Positions 53,751 to 62,482 are shown, counted from the stretch's first letter. The stretch is DNA of 64,000 nucleotides from Acetobacter sp. UBA5411 (GCF_002409645.1 NZ_DHNR01000041.1:495-64494); one strand, 5' to 3'. Made by a program: numbers and translations. Notes: generated from the letters alone by a model not told the origin.

Positions 53751-55109
53751 ATGATTATTGTCGATACGGCATTGAAGCATCGCGAAGCCGAAGGGCGACC
53801 AGTGACAGTAGCCCTGATTGGTGCAGGGACGCAGGCGAAGGCCATCGCGCGCACCATTGAAACAGCCACACCCGGGATGCGCGTAGTGGCTGTTTGCAAC
53901 CGTACACGCGCCCATGGTGAAGCCCTGTTTGAAGAGTTGGGACTTGAGCCAGTGTGGTGCCCGGACGTTCAGTCGCTTGAACGTGCCCTTGCGTCAGGAC
54001 AGCGGGTCGTGAACAGCGATCCGGTGCTTCTGGCTCAGGCCAGTGGAATCGATGCGATCATCGAGGCAACTGGTTCCATGGAATACGCTGCCAGAGCGGC
54101 GCTGGCTGCGATTGAAGGTGGCAAACATCTGATTCAGGTGAACGCGGAGCTTGATGGAACGGTTGGCCCTATTCTGAAAAAGAAAGCTGACCTCGCCAAT
54201 GTCGTCTATACCGCAGGCGATGGTGATCAGCCGGGCGTCATGATGAATCTGGTTCGCTTCATGAAGGGGATCGGCGTGCGTCCGGTTTTGTGTGGTAGCA
54301 TCAAGGGCCTTTACGATCCTTATCGCACTCCGGATACGCAGATATCGTTTGCGGAAAAATGGGGTCTGCAGCCTGCCATGGCGGCATCTTTTGCTGATGG
54401 AACCAAGATCTCCTTTGAGCAGACAGTGATTGCCAATGGCACAGGTATGAAAGTAGCCCAGCGCGGCATGCTTGGTCCCGATTTCTCTGATGGCAATCCT
54501 GATACACCATTGGTACCGCTTGAAGATGTTGCGAAAGCTTTTTCTCCACTTCTGGACGCGCATCTCGCGGCGGGGGGACCTGGAGTGGTCGATTATGTGA
54601 TCGGGGCACGACCAGGACCGGGTGTTTTTGTGCTTGGGACGATGGATGACGTAAAGCAGCGTCATTTTCTGAATTATTACAAGATGGGACCGGGTCCCTA
54701 TTATTGCTTCTACACCCCGTTTCATCTGTGTCATTTTGAAGTTCCAGGGTCTGTAGCGCGCGCCGTTCTGTTCGGCGACGCGACGCTTGCGCCGCAGGCT
54801 GGCCCGGTTGTCGGCGTTATCGCGCTGGCCAAGAAGGACCTAGTCCCGGGTGAGACAATCGCCGAACTCGGTGGTTTCGAAGCCTATGGAATGATTGAAA
54901 ATATCGAAACCATAAGAGCGGAAAATCTTATTCCTCTCGGTCTTGCCATAGGTTCTACAGTTCGCAGACACGTTCCTCGTGATCGCCCCTTGACCTTTGC
55001 AGATATTGATCTGCCGGAAGGAAGAACCATCGATCGTCTTTATACCGAGCAGGAGAGGGAGTTTGCACCACGCGAGATGATCATGGAGGATGCCTGTGAT
55101 CTTTCATGA
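53751..55109 (+). CDS. Homoserine-dehydrogenase-like oxidoreductase with SAF domain (DRL-type)
   Basis: 452-residue NAD(P)-dependent oxidoreductase: MIIVDTALKHREAEGRPVTV then ALIGAGTQAKAIARTIE (Rossmann loop near residue 25) and MRVVAVCNRTRAHGEALF. A middle catalytic region includes GDGDQPGVMMNLVRFMKGIGV and YYCFYTPFHLCHFEVPGSVAR. The C-terminal part (about residues 345-420) looks like a SAF domain with ALAKKDLVPGETIAELGGFEAYG and NLIPLGLAIGSTVRRHV. This architecture matches the predicted homoserine dehydrogenase/SAF group that includes DRL (DXR-II) enzymes, which rearrange and reduce a sugar phosphate. In this cluster its substrate is probably a nucleotide-linked or keto sugar; that is inference. 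Confidence 0.82.
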   Translation: MIIVDTALKHREAEGRPVTVALIGAGTQAKAIARTIETATPGMRVVAVCNRTRAHGEALFEELGLEPVWCPDVQSLERALASGQRVVNSDPVLLAQASGIDAIIEATGSMEYAARAALAAIEGGKHLIQVNAELDGTVGPILKKKADLANVVYTAGDGDQPGVMMNLVRFMKGIGVRPVLCGSIKGLYDPYRTPDTQISFAEKWGLQPAMAASFADGTKISFEQTVIANGTGMKVAQRGMLGPDFSDGNPDTPLVPLEDVAKAFSPLLDAHLAAGGPGVVDYVIGARPGPGVFVLGTMDDVKQRHFLNYYKMGPGPYYCFYTPFHLCHFEVPGSVARAVLFGDATLAPQAGPVVGVIALAKKDLVPGETIAELGGFEAYGMIENIETIRAENLIPLGLAIGSTVRRHVPRDRPLTFADIDLPEGRTIDRLYTEQEREFAPREMIMEDACDLS

Positions 55110-55644
55110 AACTACGCTGAAGGATGCCATGATTATCGAGCCACAATTGATAGAGGATAATCGTGGCTTTTTCTCCCGGATGATGTGCCGGGATGAATTC
55201 ACGCAACATGGTCTGATTTCCGATTTTGTACAACATAATATGTCGTTTTCACGGAATAAAGGCACGGTTCGCGGACTTCATTTTCAACGTGGCGTTCACG
55301 CCGAGGCCAAGCTCATACGATGCACCAGAGGCAGTATTTCCGACATAATCGTGGATCTTCGTGGAGATTCCGTGACCTATCTGAAACACGAGTCTTTTGT
55401 TCTGAGTGCAGAAAATCATCATATGCTGTACGTTCCACCCGGATTCGCTCACGGATTTCAGACACTTACTGATAATACAGAGGTTTTTTATCCTGTGAGC
55501 GCAGCTTATACGCCCAGCGCGGAAGGAGGGTTGCGCTACAACGATCCGCTGCTTGGGATCTCATGGCCTCTGGAAGTCATTGATTTATCAATTAAAGATG
55601 CATCATGGCCGTTTTTGCAGCAGGGGCAGCCTCCAATTTTCTAA
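55090..55644 (+). CDS. dTDP-4-dehydrorhamnose 3,5-epimerase-like protein (RmlC/RfbC family)
   Basis: 184-residue cupin of the RmlC family, which epimerises 4-keto nucleotide sugars. Motifs: NRGFFSRMMCRDEF, NMSFSRNKGTVRGLHFQRG (catalytic His), KLIRCTRGSISDIIVDLRGDS (Asp), YVPPGFAHGFQTLTDNTEVFYPVSAAY (Tyr) and LRYNDPLLGISWP. It overlaps the preceding gene by 20 bases. The ATG at 55090 directly abuts GGAGG, so the GTG two codons later (55096) may be the real start. The expected 4-keto substrate would have to come from a dehydratase elsewhere or from the cluster's SDR. Confidence 0.88.
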   Translation: MPVIFHETTLKDAMIIEPQLIEDNRGFFSRMMCRDEFTQHGLISDFVQHNMSFSRNKGTVRGLHFQRGVHAEAKLIRCTRGSISDIIVDLRGDSVTYLKHESFVLSAENHHMLYVPPGFAHGFQTLTDNTEVFYPVSAAYTPSAEGGLRYNDPLLGISWPLEVIDLSIKDASWPFLQQGQPPIF

Positions 55645-55827
55645 TGAATTTCCTGCAAAGGCGTCTCATGCTCTGTGAGGAATCTGACGGGAACACGGTG
55701 ATGTGAATAACCTGAATACTTCCTGTTTCTGCTATAATTTTTCGTAAGCCATATCGGTTTAAATATAGGTTAGTTTCAGGAGATGAAGCCTCGGAGTGTC
55801 TTCTGTTCCTGATGCCTGGAGTTTCTG

Positions 55828-56901
55828 ATGAAAAACGAAGAAGGGTTCCAGTCTGGAAAAAGACGTTTTCTGGTTCTCGCACGTGTCGGAGATGATTCAT
55901 TGCATCGCGAATGGATTGCGGATGACACAACGCCACGCAATTGGGATCTTCAGCTGAATGTCTATGCAAAAGACCATTCGCTTTCTTTCGATGGTGATCT
56001 GCCTACCGTATTCGATTATGGAACGAAATGGGACAGTATAGCCCGTCATTTTAAAGCAAATCCTGCACTGCTTGATCATTATGACTATATCATGCTGCCG
56101 GATGATGACTTGCGGATGAAGTCAGCTGATATAAGCAGACTATTTGATATTGCGGTAGAACATGATCTCACCATGGCACAGCCGGCCATGACACATGATA
56201 GCTACGTCTCCCACGAGATTGTCTTGCGCGTGCCCGGCTTTCAGTTGCGTTACAGTAATTTTCTCGAATCAATGGCCTGCTGCATCAAGTCGTCGTATCT
56301 GCGCACGCTCCTCCCGATGTTCGAGCGGCATTTCACGGGATGGGGGACTGATCTCATCTGGACAATGCTGATGGAGGATCCGGCCTTCCGTGCGGCAATC
56401 GTCGATGAAGTGCCTATGGTTCATGTCCGCCCGCTTTACAGCGGTCCCATCTATGTGAGTTTCACTAAAGACGGAATCGATCCGCGTCAGGAAGTACGCC
56501 TTCTGACGAGTTGTTTCGACAACTATCCGAGGTTCAAGCATGTCTATGGAGGCTGGTTGACTAACGGTCGGCGGGTGGGGGATTTTGAAACGCGTATTCG
56601 CAATGCAATCGCGCTTTTGCGGATTGCGCCGCGGATGCAACACCGGAAGAGAACAACCTTTAAATCGTTTTGGCTGCTAGTCTGGGCATTTACCAAAGCC
56701 GGCTATCGTCCGGAGCAGCTTCGAGCCATAGCCGGTACTGAGATGGCTCTTCTTGGACTGGGGAAAAGGGTATCGTTCGCGCGCGGAGAGGCTGACGGCG
56801 TTATTGATGCTTCGGCAACGCGCGACACCATCATTTCTGGACTGGAGGAGAACAGTATGGCCGCACCGCCAACATTCCAGAGCTTGAATTTACCGAGCTG
56901 A
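55828..56901 (+). CDS. DUF707 family protein, putative glycosyltransferase-like
   Basis: 357-residue cytosolic protein of the DUF707 family, which has a glycosyltransferase-A-like look; function not proven. RRFLVLARVGDDSLHREWI at the start, then DHYDYIMLPDDDLRMKSADI near residue 85 (DDD resembling a DxD metal site), CCIKSSYLRTLLPMFERHFTGWGTDLIW near 150, and VHVRPLYSGPIYVS near 195. Last gene of the sugar cluster, 183 bases after the epimerase, so perhaps separately transcribed. It could attach the sugar made by the upstream genes. Confidence 0.82.
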   Translation: MKNEEGFQSGKRRFLVLARVGDDSLHREWIADDTTPRNWDLQLNVYAKDHSLSFDGDLPTVFDYGTKWDSIARHFKANPALLDHYDYIMLPDDDLRMKSADISRLFDIAVEHDLTMAQPAMTHDSYVSHEIVLRVPGFQLRYSNFLESMACCIKSSYLRTLLPMFERHFTGWGTDLIWTMLMEDPAFRAAIVDEVPMVHVRPLYSGPIYVSFTKDGIDPRQEVRLLTSCFDNYPRFKHVYGGWLTNGRRVGDFETRIRNAIALLRIAPRMQHRKRTTFKSFWLLVWAFTKAGYRPEQLRAIAGTEMALLGLGKRVSFARGEADGVIDASATRDTIISGLEENSMAAPPTFQSLNLPS

Positions 56902-57005
56902 ACAGTAACGCTCCATCATGGATCCGACCAACTGAACGATTGGATGGTTTGGAGATTACATGAGATCACGAAAGACGGCTCTGGATGCTTGCGAGAAAGG
57001 CCTTA

Positions 57006-57048
57006 ACTGAAGCCTCAATAAACCCTCTGTGTTTATTGAGGCTTCAGT
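57006..57048 (-). terminator. Terminator hairpin embedded in the end of the SIMPL gene
   Basis: Perfect 17-bp inverted repeat: ACTGAAGCCTCAATAAA (57006-57022) and TTTATTGAGGCTTCAGT (57032-57048), 9-base loop. The right arm encodes the last residues and stop codon of the minus-strand SIMPL gene (CTG AAG CCT CAA TAA). No long T run follows on the minus strand. Confidence 0.75.
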
Positions 57049-57737
57049 ATAACAGTCGCCCGAATGGTGGCGCTCACCGTCTGGTCTTCCGAACGCATGG
57101 TGGGAGCAGCCATCGCAGCGCGCGCCATAAAGGCGACCGGACGGGCTGTCAGCGGCTCACCGACTGAAATGGAAGAGATTGACGCTACTTTCAGACCAAG
57201 ATCGCCAGCAATCTCATTAGAGCGGCTGCGCAGATCATCGACTGCCTTTTTCTCTGCCTGTCGATACAGCTCTTTCTGATGTTCCGGGGAGAGGGACCAT
57301 GACACGCCTTCGAGCAGTAATCCGCTGGCCTGAAGCTTGCCGACCAGATCCAGAAGGGCAGAGGCATCCTTGGCCTTGATCTGGATGGTCTGTCGGGCGG
57401 TCCAGCTTGAAGGTTTGTTGTCCTTGCGATTTTCCGACACGTCATAGGAATCGGTAAGAACTGTAAACCCTGAGATTTTTTCAGCTTTTGTCACCGCATT
57501 ATGCGCCGCATCGTTGGTGCGGGCCTGCGCGTCCACAGCCTTTGTCGCTTCATTCTGTACAAGCAGGGTTGCTGTCACCAGATCGGGAGCGGCATCGACG
57601 GACCCGGAACCCGTTACATTCAGGCGGGTGGTGTTGTCAGGTGTTGTAGGTTCGGCAGCGTAAGATGCTCCGGCCGATACACTGCCCATCAGGGCAATCC
57701 CGCAGGTTACAAGATACAGCGATTTTGAAGGGATCAT
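57033..57737 (-). CDS. SIMPL-domain (DUF541) periplasmic protein
   Basis: 234-residue exported protein: signal peptide LYLVTCGIALMGSVSAGASYAAEP, then the SIMPL/DUF541 pattern LNVTGSGSVDAAPDLVTATLLVQNEATKAVDAQ, a central LLEGVSWSLSPEHQKELYRQAEKKAVDDLRSR, and SISVGEPLTARPVAFMARA. Family members have been linked to oxidative-stress resistance, but the mechanism is unclear. Start overlaps the preceding gene by four bases, so it belongs to the response regulator-kinase operon. Its stop lies in a terminator hairpin. Confidence 0.88.
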   Translation of the reverse strand: MIPSKSLYLVTCGIALMGSVSAGASYAAEPTTPDNTTRLNVTGSGSVDAAPDLVTATLLVQNEATKAVDAQARTNDAAHNAVTKAEKISGFTVLTDSYDVSENRKDNKPSSWTARQTIQIKAKDASALLDLVGKLQASGLLLEGVSWSLSPEHQKELYRQAEKKAVDDLRSRSNEIAGDLGLKVASISSISVGEPLTARPVAFMARAAMAAPTMRSEDQTVSATIRATVILKPQ

Positions 57738-58144
57738 TGACGAATATTCCTGCCTTTGAGAATGACGAGGGCTTCTCTCAGCCGGGTGACGCCCAATCTG
57801 ACATAGCCCTGACTACACAGGCGCTGGCCTTCTTTTCTGAGCGCTGTGACGTCAGTTTCGGAATGGGACTGCTCGTTGTATGTGTCAATCGTGCGCATCA
57901 GTCGGGAGCAGTAATCCCGACTGTCGGATGTGACTTCCATTCCCACTTCAGTAGGCGACCTGTCTCCCCGTTCTGCTGTCTGAACGATGGAGGCGACATT
58001 CGTAACCCGCGACGGGTCTCCCTCGTTCAGGGGCTTGTCGGTGAAGAGCGTATGAACGGATGACTCTCCGGTCTGCGCCGCGGCCGCTCCACACAGGCCG
58101 ATCAGCAGAATCGGCGCCGCAATTAAAAGTATGATCCGTATCAT
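57734..58144 (-). CDS. Small exported protein in the two-component operon
   Basis: 136 residues, family not recognised. Signal peptide IILLIAAPILLIGLCGAAAAQ, then a charged, mostly helical body with two cysteines (SRDYCSRLM and GQRLCSQGY), which could form one disulfide. The C-terminal helix RLGVTRLREALVILKGRN is basic/amphipathic. Four-base overlaps with both the sensor kinase upstream and the SIMPL gene downstream suggest all three are made together. It might be a periplasmic partner of the kinase. Confidence 0.75.
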   Translation of the reverse strand: MIRIILLIAAPILLIGLCGAAAAQTGESSVHTLFTDKPLNEGDPSRVTNVASIVQTAERGDRSPTEVGMEVTSDSRDYCSRLMRTIDTYNEQSHSETDVTALRKEGQRLCSQGYVRLGVTRLREALVILKGRNIRQ

Positions 58145-59715
58145 GATTGAGACATTAACAGATCGGGTCTGTCTTGCGGATGGTAAGTCCGTGAATCCTC
58201 CGTCATATCTGTGTCCTGCTTTTTGCCATCATCCTCAGGAAGCGGCAGATACATTCTCACGCAAAGACCCGGACTGCGGGAATAGAATTGCAGCACACCG
58301 CCGTGAAGCTGGACGATAGCCTGCACAAGTGAAAGACCAAGGCCGGAACCCGGTGTGTTTCGGGCGGCGTCAGCACGGAAGAAGCGCTCGGACGCCCTTT
58401 CCATGTCTGCGTCCGTCATGCCCTGTCCCTGATCGCTGACGTCAATTGTGACGATCCGCCCGCCAGCCCGATCGGCGGGGGCGGGGTTGAAGCCGGTAGC
58501 GACTGCGACGGTTATGGTGCCATCATCTGGCGAAAACTTGATGGCGTTATCAATAAGGTTTGAAACCGCCTGCTGAATCATCGAGCGATCACCGTAGAAC
58601 TGAAGGTGTTCCGGCGCACGCAGAACGATTTTACTGCCCTGATCATCGGCCAGCGGTTCGTAAAGCTCCACAATATCACTGAGCACTGGCATGAGATCAA
58701 AGGTTGCAAAAGCCGACCGCCTTGAGCCTGCTTCGATCTGCGCAATTCTCAGAAGGGCTTCGAACACAGCTGTAATGTTATCGAGATCGCTGACGCCTTC
58801 TTCAATGGCGGCACGCAGGGTGGTTTCATCCTTGGCATGCAGTGCTGCGTATTCAAGCTGGGTGCGGGCTCGCGTGATTGGTGTGCGCAGGTCATGGGCG
58901 ATGGCGTTCGAAACCTGTTTTACGCCGTCCATCAGGCGTTTGATGCGATCAAGCATCTCGTTGATGGCTTCAGCAACTTCATCAATTTCATCACCGCGTC
59001 CGGAGAGGGGAACGCGGCGGTCCATATCACCGTGCGCAATGGCGGAGGTCGTGCGCGCAATCGAGGAAATCATGCGCCTGAACATGCTTCGGACGAAAAA
59101 GGCGCCGATGAATGTCAGGATGGTAATGACGCCCCATGCCCAGAACAGGGTGTCGGTGAGCAGGTGACGCAGCGTCGAGCGTCCGCGAACATCCCTTCCG
59201 ACAAGAAGCCGATAATGTTTGGGAAGATCAAAAGACTGGACTTCGGCAACGCCCCGGACACCGGCCCGCTTGATGGTGAGCTGATACCAGACATTGCTCA
59301 TGGCCACGGCTTCCGGCCAAGAGGGCAGATTGCCCGCTATACGCTCGCCATGGGGGTCCACCAGCAGATACAAGGCGTCATCATCGACATTGTATTCCAG
59401 TCGATCTTCAATGGTAAGCGCCAGTGCCGAGAGACCGCCATCCGACCACCGTTCGGAAAGGGCGCGTGCATCGGCGGCGACGGACGCTTCCACCTGCCGT
59501 TGCAGGAGGCTCGCGGTTCCCCACCAGATGACCGAGAGAAACAGCCCGGCAGAAACCCAGAACAGGACAGCATAGCCGAGAGCAAAGCGGACACCGGCCG
59601 ATCTCAGGCCACCGATATGGTAGCGCAGCGCCTTGAGCGAGAGGCGAGGGAGTCGAAATCCACGGCGGGGTGCGGAAAGGTCCTGCGCATCAGATTCACT
59701 GGGGCCGGATATCAT
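58141..59715 (-). CDS. Sensor histidine kinase with HAMP domain
   Basis: 524-residue membrane kinase. First transmembrane segment near residues 45-70, periplasmic sensor region of about 115 residues, second near 190-210, HAMP linker after it, H-box SNAIAHDLRTPITRARTQLEY with phospho-acceptor His at residue 274, N-box NLIDNAIKFS, G1 DQGQGM and G2 GSGLGL. Layout fits EnvZ/CpxA-type class I kinases. The partner regulator gene ends 127 bases upstream in transcription order. The signal is unknown; the co-encoded exported proteins point to envelope sensing. Confidence 0.95.
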   Translation of the reverse strand: MISGPSESDAQDLSAPRRGFRLPRLSLKALRYHIGGLRSAGVRFALGYAVLFWVSAGLFLSVIWWGTASLLQRQVEASVAADARALSERWSDGGLSALALTIEDRLEYNVDDDALYLLVDPHGERIAGNLPSWPEAVAMSNVWYQLTIKRAGVRGVAEVQSFDLPKHYRLLVGRDVRGRSTLRHLLTDTLFWAWGVITILTFIGAFFVRSMFRRMISSIARTTSAIAHGDMDRRVPLSGRGDEIDEVAEAINEMLDRIKRLMDGVKQVSNAIAHDLRTPITRARTQLEYAALHAKDETTLRAAIEEGVSDLDNITAVFEALLRIAQIEAGSRRSAFATFDLMPVLSDIVELYEPLADDQGSKIVLRAPEHLQFYGDRSMIQQAVSNLIDNAIKFSPDDGTITVAVATGFNPAPADRAGGRIVTIDVSDQGQGMTDADMERASERFFRADAARNTPGSGLGLSLVQAIVQLHGGVLQFYSRSPGLCVRMYLPLPEDDGKKQDTDMTEDSRTYHPQDRPDLLMSQS

Positions 59716-59842
59716 AAGTCAGCCACCACGAATTGGCAGGAAAGTGGAGAGAGGCCATCACGCACGATCAGTATCCCGACTGGCGAAAGCCGATGAAGGG
59801 TGGCTGAAAAAGCCGCAACCTTTCACCGGATTACTGAAAAAG

Positions 59843-60523
59843 TCAGTCTGCCCGGAGCATGTAGCCCGCGTTCCGGACAGTGTGGATCAGCGGTTGTTCA
59901 AACGGTTTGTCCACTTTCTGACGCAGACGGGACACATGGACATCGATCACGTTCGTCTGCGGGTCGAAGTGATAATCCCACACGCCCTCAAGAAGCATCG
60001 TGCGTGTGACAACCTGTCCGGCGTGACGCATCAGAAACTCAAGCAGGCGGAATTCTCGTGGCTGGAGATCAATCTTCTGCCCTTCGCGCTTCACAGTTCG
60101 GGACAGCAGGTCCATTTCAAGGCCACTGATTTCCAGCTTGGTCTGAGGGGCTGACTCATTGCGGCCCCGCCGTCCAAGGGCTTCGACACGGGCTAGAAGC
60201 TCCGAGAAGGCGAACGGCTTGGTCAGATAATCATCACCCCCGGCTTTGAGGCCGGCAACGCGGTCGTCCACATCAGCCAGAGCGGAAAGGATCAATACCG
60301 GAGTCGCATTGGCCTGCGAGCGCAGCGTCTCAAGGATGCGGAGTCCGTCGATGCCGCCGGGTAACATGCGATCAAGGATGATCACGTCAAACTTTTCACT
60401 GATGGCAAGGAACAGGCCGTCCTTGCCATTGTCGGCCTGCTCGACGAGGTGGCCTGTCTCGGTCAGGCCCTTGGCGACGAAACCACGGACTGTCGGATCA
60501 TCCTCAACGAGAAGTATGCGCAT
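59843..60523 (-). CDS. OmpR/PhoB-type response regulator
   Basis: 226-residue DNA-binding regulator: receiver domain with RILLVEDDPTVRGFVAKGL, phospho-acceptor Asp in VIILDRMLPGGIDGL near residue 51, TPVLILSALADVDDR and GGDDYLTKPFAFSELLAR (Lys/Pro switch). The C-terminal winged helix has DLQPREFRLLEFLMRHAGQVVTR and TNVIDVHVSRLRQKVDKPFE. Partner of the kinase encoded just downstream. First gene of the four-gene operon. Confidence 0.96.
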   Translation of the reverse strand: MRILLVEDDPTVRGFVAKGLTETGHLVEQADNGKDGLFLAISEKFDVIILDRMLPGGIDGLRILETLRSQANATPVLILSALADVDDRVAGLKAGGDDYLTKPFAFSELLARVEALGRRGRNESAPQTKLEISGLEMDLLSRTVKREGQKIDLQPREFRLLEFLMRHAGQVVTRTMLLEGVWDYHFDPQTNVIDVHVSRLRQKVDKPFEQPLIHTVRNAGYMLRAD

Positions 60524-60719
60524 AAAACCTGATCTCCGATGCTGCGACGGGTCGCATACTGAATTTAAGCGAAAGATTAGAGAGAGTTGCAGTCCCTGTC
60601 ACGGGAGGGGCGCCTCTGCCGTTTGCCGCAACCCCGGTTTCCCGCCGAAAAGAGGTCTTACATGAGGTGTTATTCATGTAACGGCGAGGTTGGCTTCATG
60701 CTCCTGACCTCAATGGATT

Positions 60720-61451
60720 TCAGGCAAGATCCTGCTCGTCGAGGTCACGCCAGCTACCACGCGACAAAATCTCGGCGGGGCGGAAGTTGGTCTTGTAGGC
60801 CATCTTGCGGCTCTGGGCGATCCAGTAGCCAAGATAGACGTAGGGCAGGCGTCGCCGTCTGGCGTGTTCGATCAGCCAGAGAACCGCAAAACTGCCAAGA
60901 GAGCGTGCGCTGTCGGTTGTATCGTAAAAACTGTAGACCGCGGATAGCCCATCGCTCAGTGCATCCACCAGACTGACCGCCATGAGCTGATTTTCCGGCG
61001 AACGGAACTCCACCATGAACGTGTCGATGGGGGTATCCTCAATCATGGAGCGATAATCGGCGAAATTCATGCTGGCCATGTCGCCGGTTGCATGTCGGGC
61101 AAGCTGATACTGGCGAAACAGCACGAATTGCTCGGCAGTTGCCTTGGCGGGAACCTGAAAGCCTTGCAGATCGGAATTGGCTTTGAAGACGCGTTTCTGC
61201 GTACGGCTGGGAGTAAATCGCTGAACGGGAATACGGATCGGAACGCAGGCGTTGCAGCCGTTGCAGACAGGCGCGTAAGCAATGGCGTGACTGCGACGGA
61301 AACCAGCGCGTGACAGCCGATCATGTAGCGTTTCCGCATTGGGACCGGAAAGATCGGTGACGACCTTCCGCTCCATCCGATCCGGCAGATAGGGGCAGGG
61401 TTGAGGTGCGGTCGTATAGAAAAATTGCGGGTGGCGAGACGAAAAAGTCAT
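60720..61451 (-). CDS. bpt: Aspartate/glutamate leucyltransferase (Bpt)
   Basis: N-end-rule transferase that adds Leu from leucyl-tRNA to proteins starting with Asp or Glu, marking them for ClpAP degradation. 243 residues: FFYTTAPQPCPYLPDRMERKVV, AYAPVCNGCNACVPIRIPV (conserved Cys motif), RVFKANSDL, and C-terminal RLPYVYLGYWIAQSRKMAYKTNFRPAE. These match bacterial ATE1-like transferases of the Bpt type. Alone in its unit, upstream of nothing on the same strand except the barrel gene beyond 61,577. Confidence 0.93.
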   Translation of the reverse strand: MTFSSRHPQFFYTTAPQPCPYLPDRMERKVVTDLSGPNAETLHDRLSRAGFRRSHAIAYAPVCNGCNACVPIRIPVQRFTPSRTQKRVFKANSDLQGFQVPAKATAEQFVLFRQYQLARHATGDMASMNFADYRSMIEDTPIDTFMVEFRSPENQLMAVSLVDALSDGLSAVYSFYDTTDSARSLGSFAVLWLIEHARRRRLPYVYLGYWIAQSRKMAYKTNFRPAEILSRGSWRDLDEQDLA

Positions 61452-61576
61452 CAGTCTTCAGCCTCCCGCATTGCTGTGTGTCCTGCTTCTGACCGGTTCG
61501 GCCGTGCAGATCACAGATAATGGCGAACTGCCACGTCCTCCGTCAATTGAAGACCGGGTATGTCCTCATTCTTTTC

Positions 61577-62482
61577 TCAGAGTTGATAGGCCACGCCAAG
61601 GCGGAGCTGAACGCCATTTCGCCAGTTAATACCGTTTTCTGAGATAATTTCATTCCAGAATGGATTATAGGAGGTCTTTCGTGCCCGACCGTAGTTCTGG
61701 TAAGTATAGCGCACGCCTCCTGTCAGATGCACGCGATCTGTCATGCGATAGTCAAGGGCGATGTCGCCGCTCCATTCGGGACGAGAGTCATGGACATAAG
61801 GATTGTTGCCGCTGAAGTAGGTGTGCGTGTCAAGAAACTGTGCCCAGCCGGCCCGCCCACGAATGACCAGACGGTTGGTAATGGCGTAATCGATATGAAG
61901 AGCGAGGCCGACATAACCTCTGCCATAGGCAGTAAAAGTATTTGCTCCTCCAGCTTGATAACCGCCTTGTATGGTCGGCATGATCAGCAGTCGGTCATTG
62001 AGGATCAGAAACCCTTTACCGATTTCACCGGTTACATTGATGCTGGATCGGTTTTGTCCAGCCTGGTAACGGGCGTGATCATTGAATGCTGAGCCGGAAG
62101 CTGGTTGCACATGCCAAGATGTTTTCTCGCTGAGTTCTATCTGGCCATCATCCAGTGTGAAAGTGGCAGCAGCGTAAAGATGTTTCATGATGCTGGTATC
62201 AAACATGTACTGTGCGTCCGCCCGAAAGCCTGGCGTCCAGCCTGTCTGATGGACGCGGTCTGATCGCTGCGATTGATAGCTGTCATTGAAGAACAAGTCC
62301 GGGCTAACATTATAATGTCGACCAATGTTACGTGTGACATCCTGAAAATTACCCGTAACAGACAGGCCGATCTCCCGATTGACGGCGACAACGGCCGGCG
62401 GAGCAGCGCAGGCAGCGCCGATCATCGAAAAAGTAAGCGTTGCGGCTGTCAGGCAGGTCAGAAAGGCGGTCTTACGAATCAT
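61577..62482 (-). CDS. Outer-membrane beta-barrel protein, unknown ligand
   Basis: 301 residues from the ATG at 62482 (an upstream ATG at 62527 adds 15 residues without a ribosome site). Signal peptide TAFLTCLTAATLTFSMIGAACAA, then alternating hydrophobic/polar strands rich in Tyr, Gly and Arg (GFRADAQYMFDTS, GYVGLALHIDYAITNRL, VHLTGGVRYTYQNYGRAR, QLRLGVAYQL), as expected of a 10-12-stranded barrel. I do not recognise a specific family. Its AT-rich promoter region lies at 62,528-62,670. Confidence 0.78.
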   Translation of the reverse strand: MIRKTAFLTCLTAATLTFSMIGAACAAPPAVVAVNREIGLSVTGNFQDVTRNIGRHYNVSPDLFFNDSYQSQRSDRVHQTGWTPGFRADAQYMFDTSIMKHLYAAATFTLDDGQIELSEKTSWHVQPASGSAFNDHARYQAGQNRSSINVTGEIGKGFLILNDRLLIMPTIQGGYQAGGANTFTAYGRGYVGLALHIDYAITNRLVIRGRAGWAQFLDTHTYFSGNNPYVHDSRPEWSGDIALDYRMTDRVHLTGGVRYTYQNYGRARKTSYNPFWNEIISENGINWRNGVQLRLGVAYQL

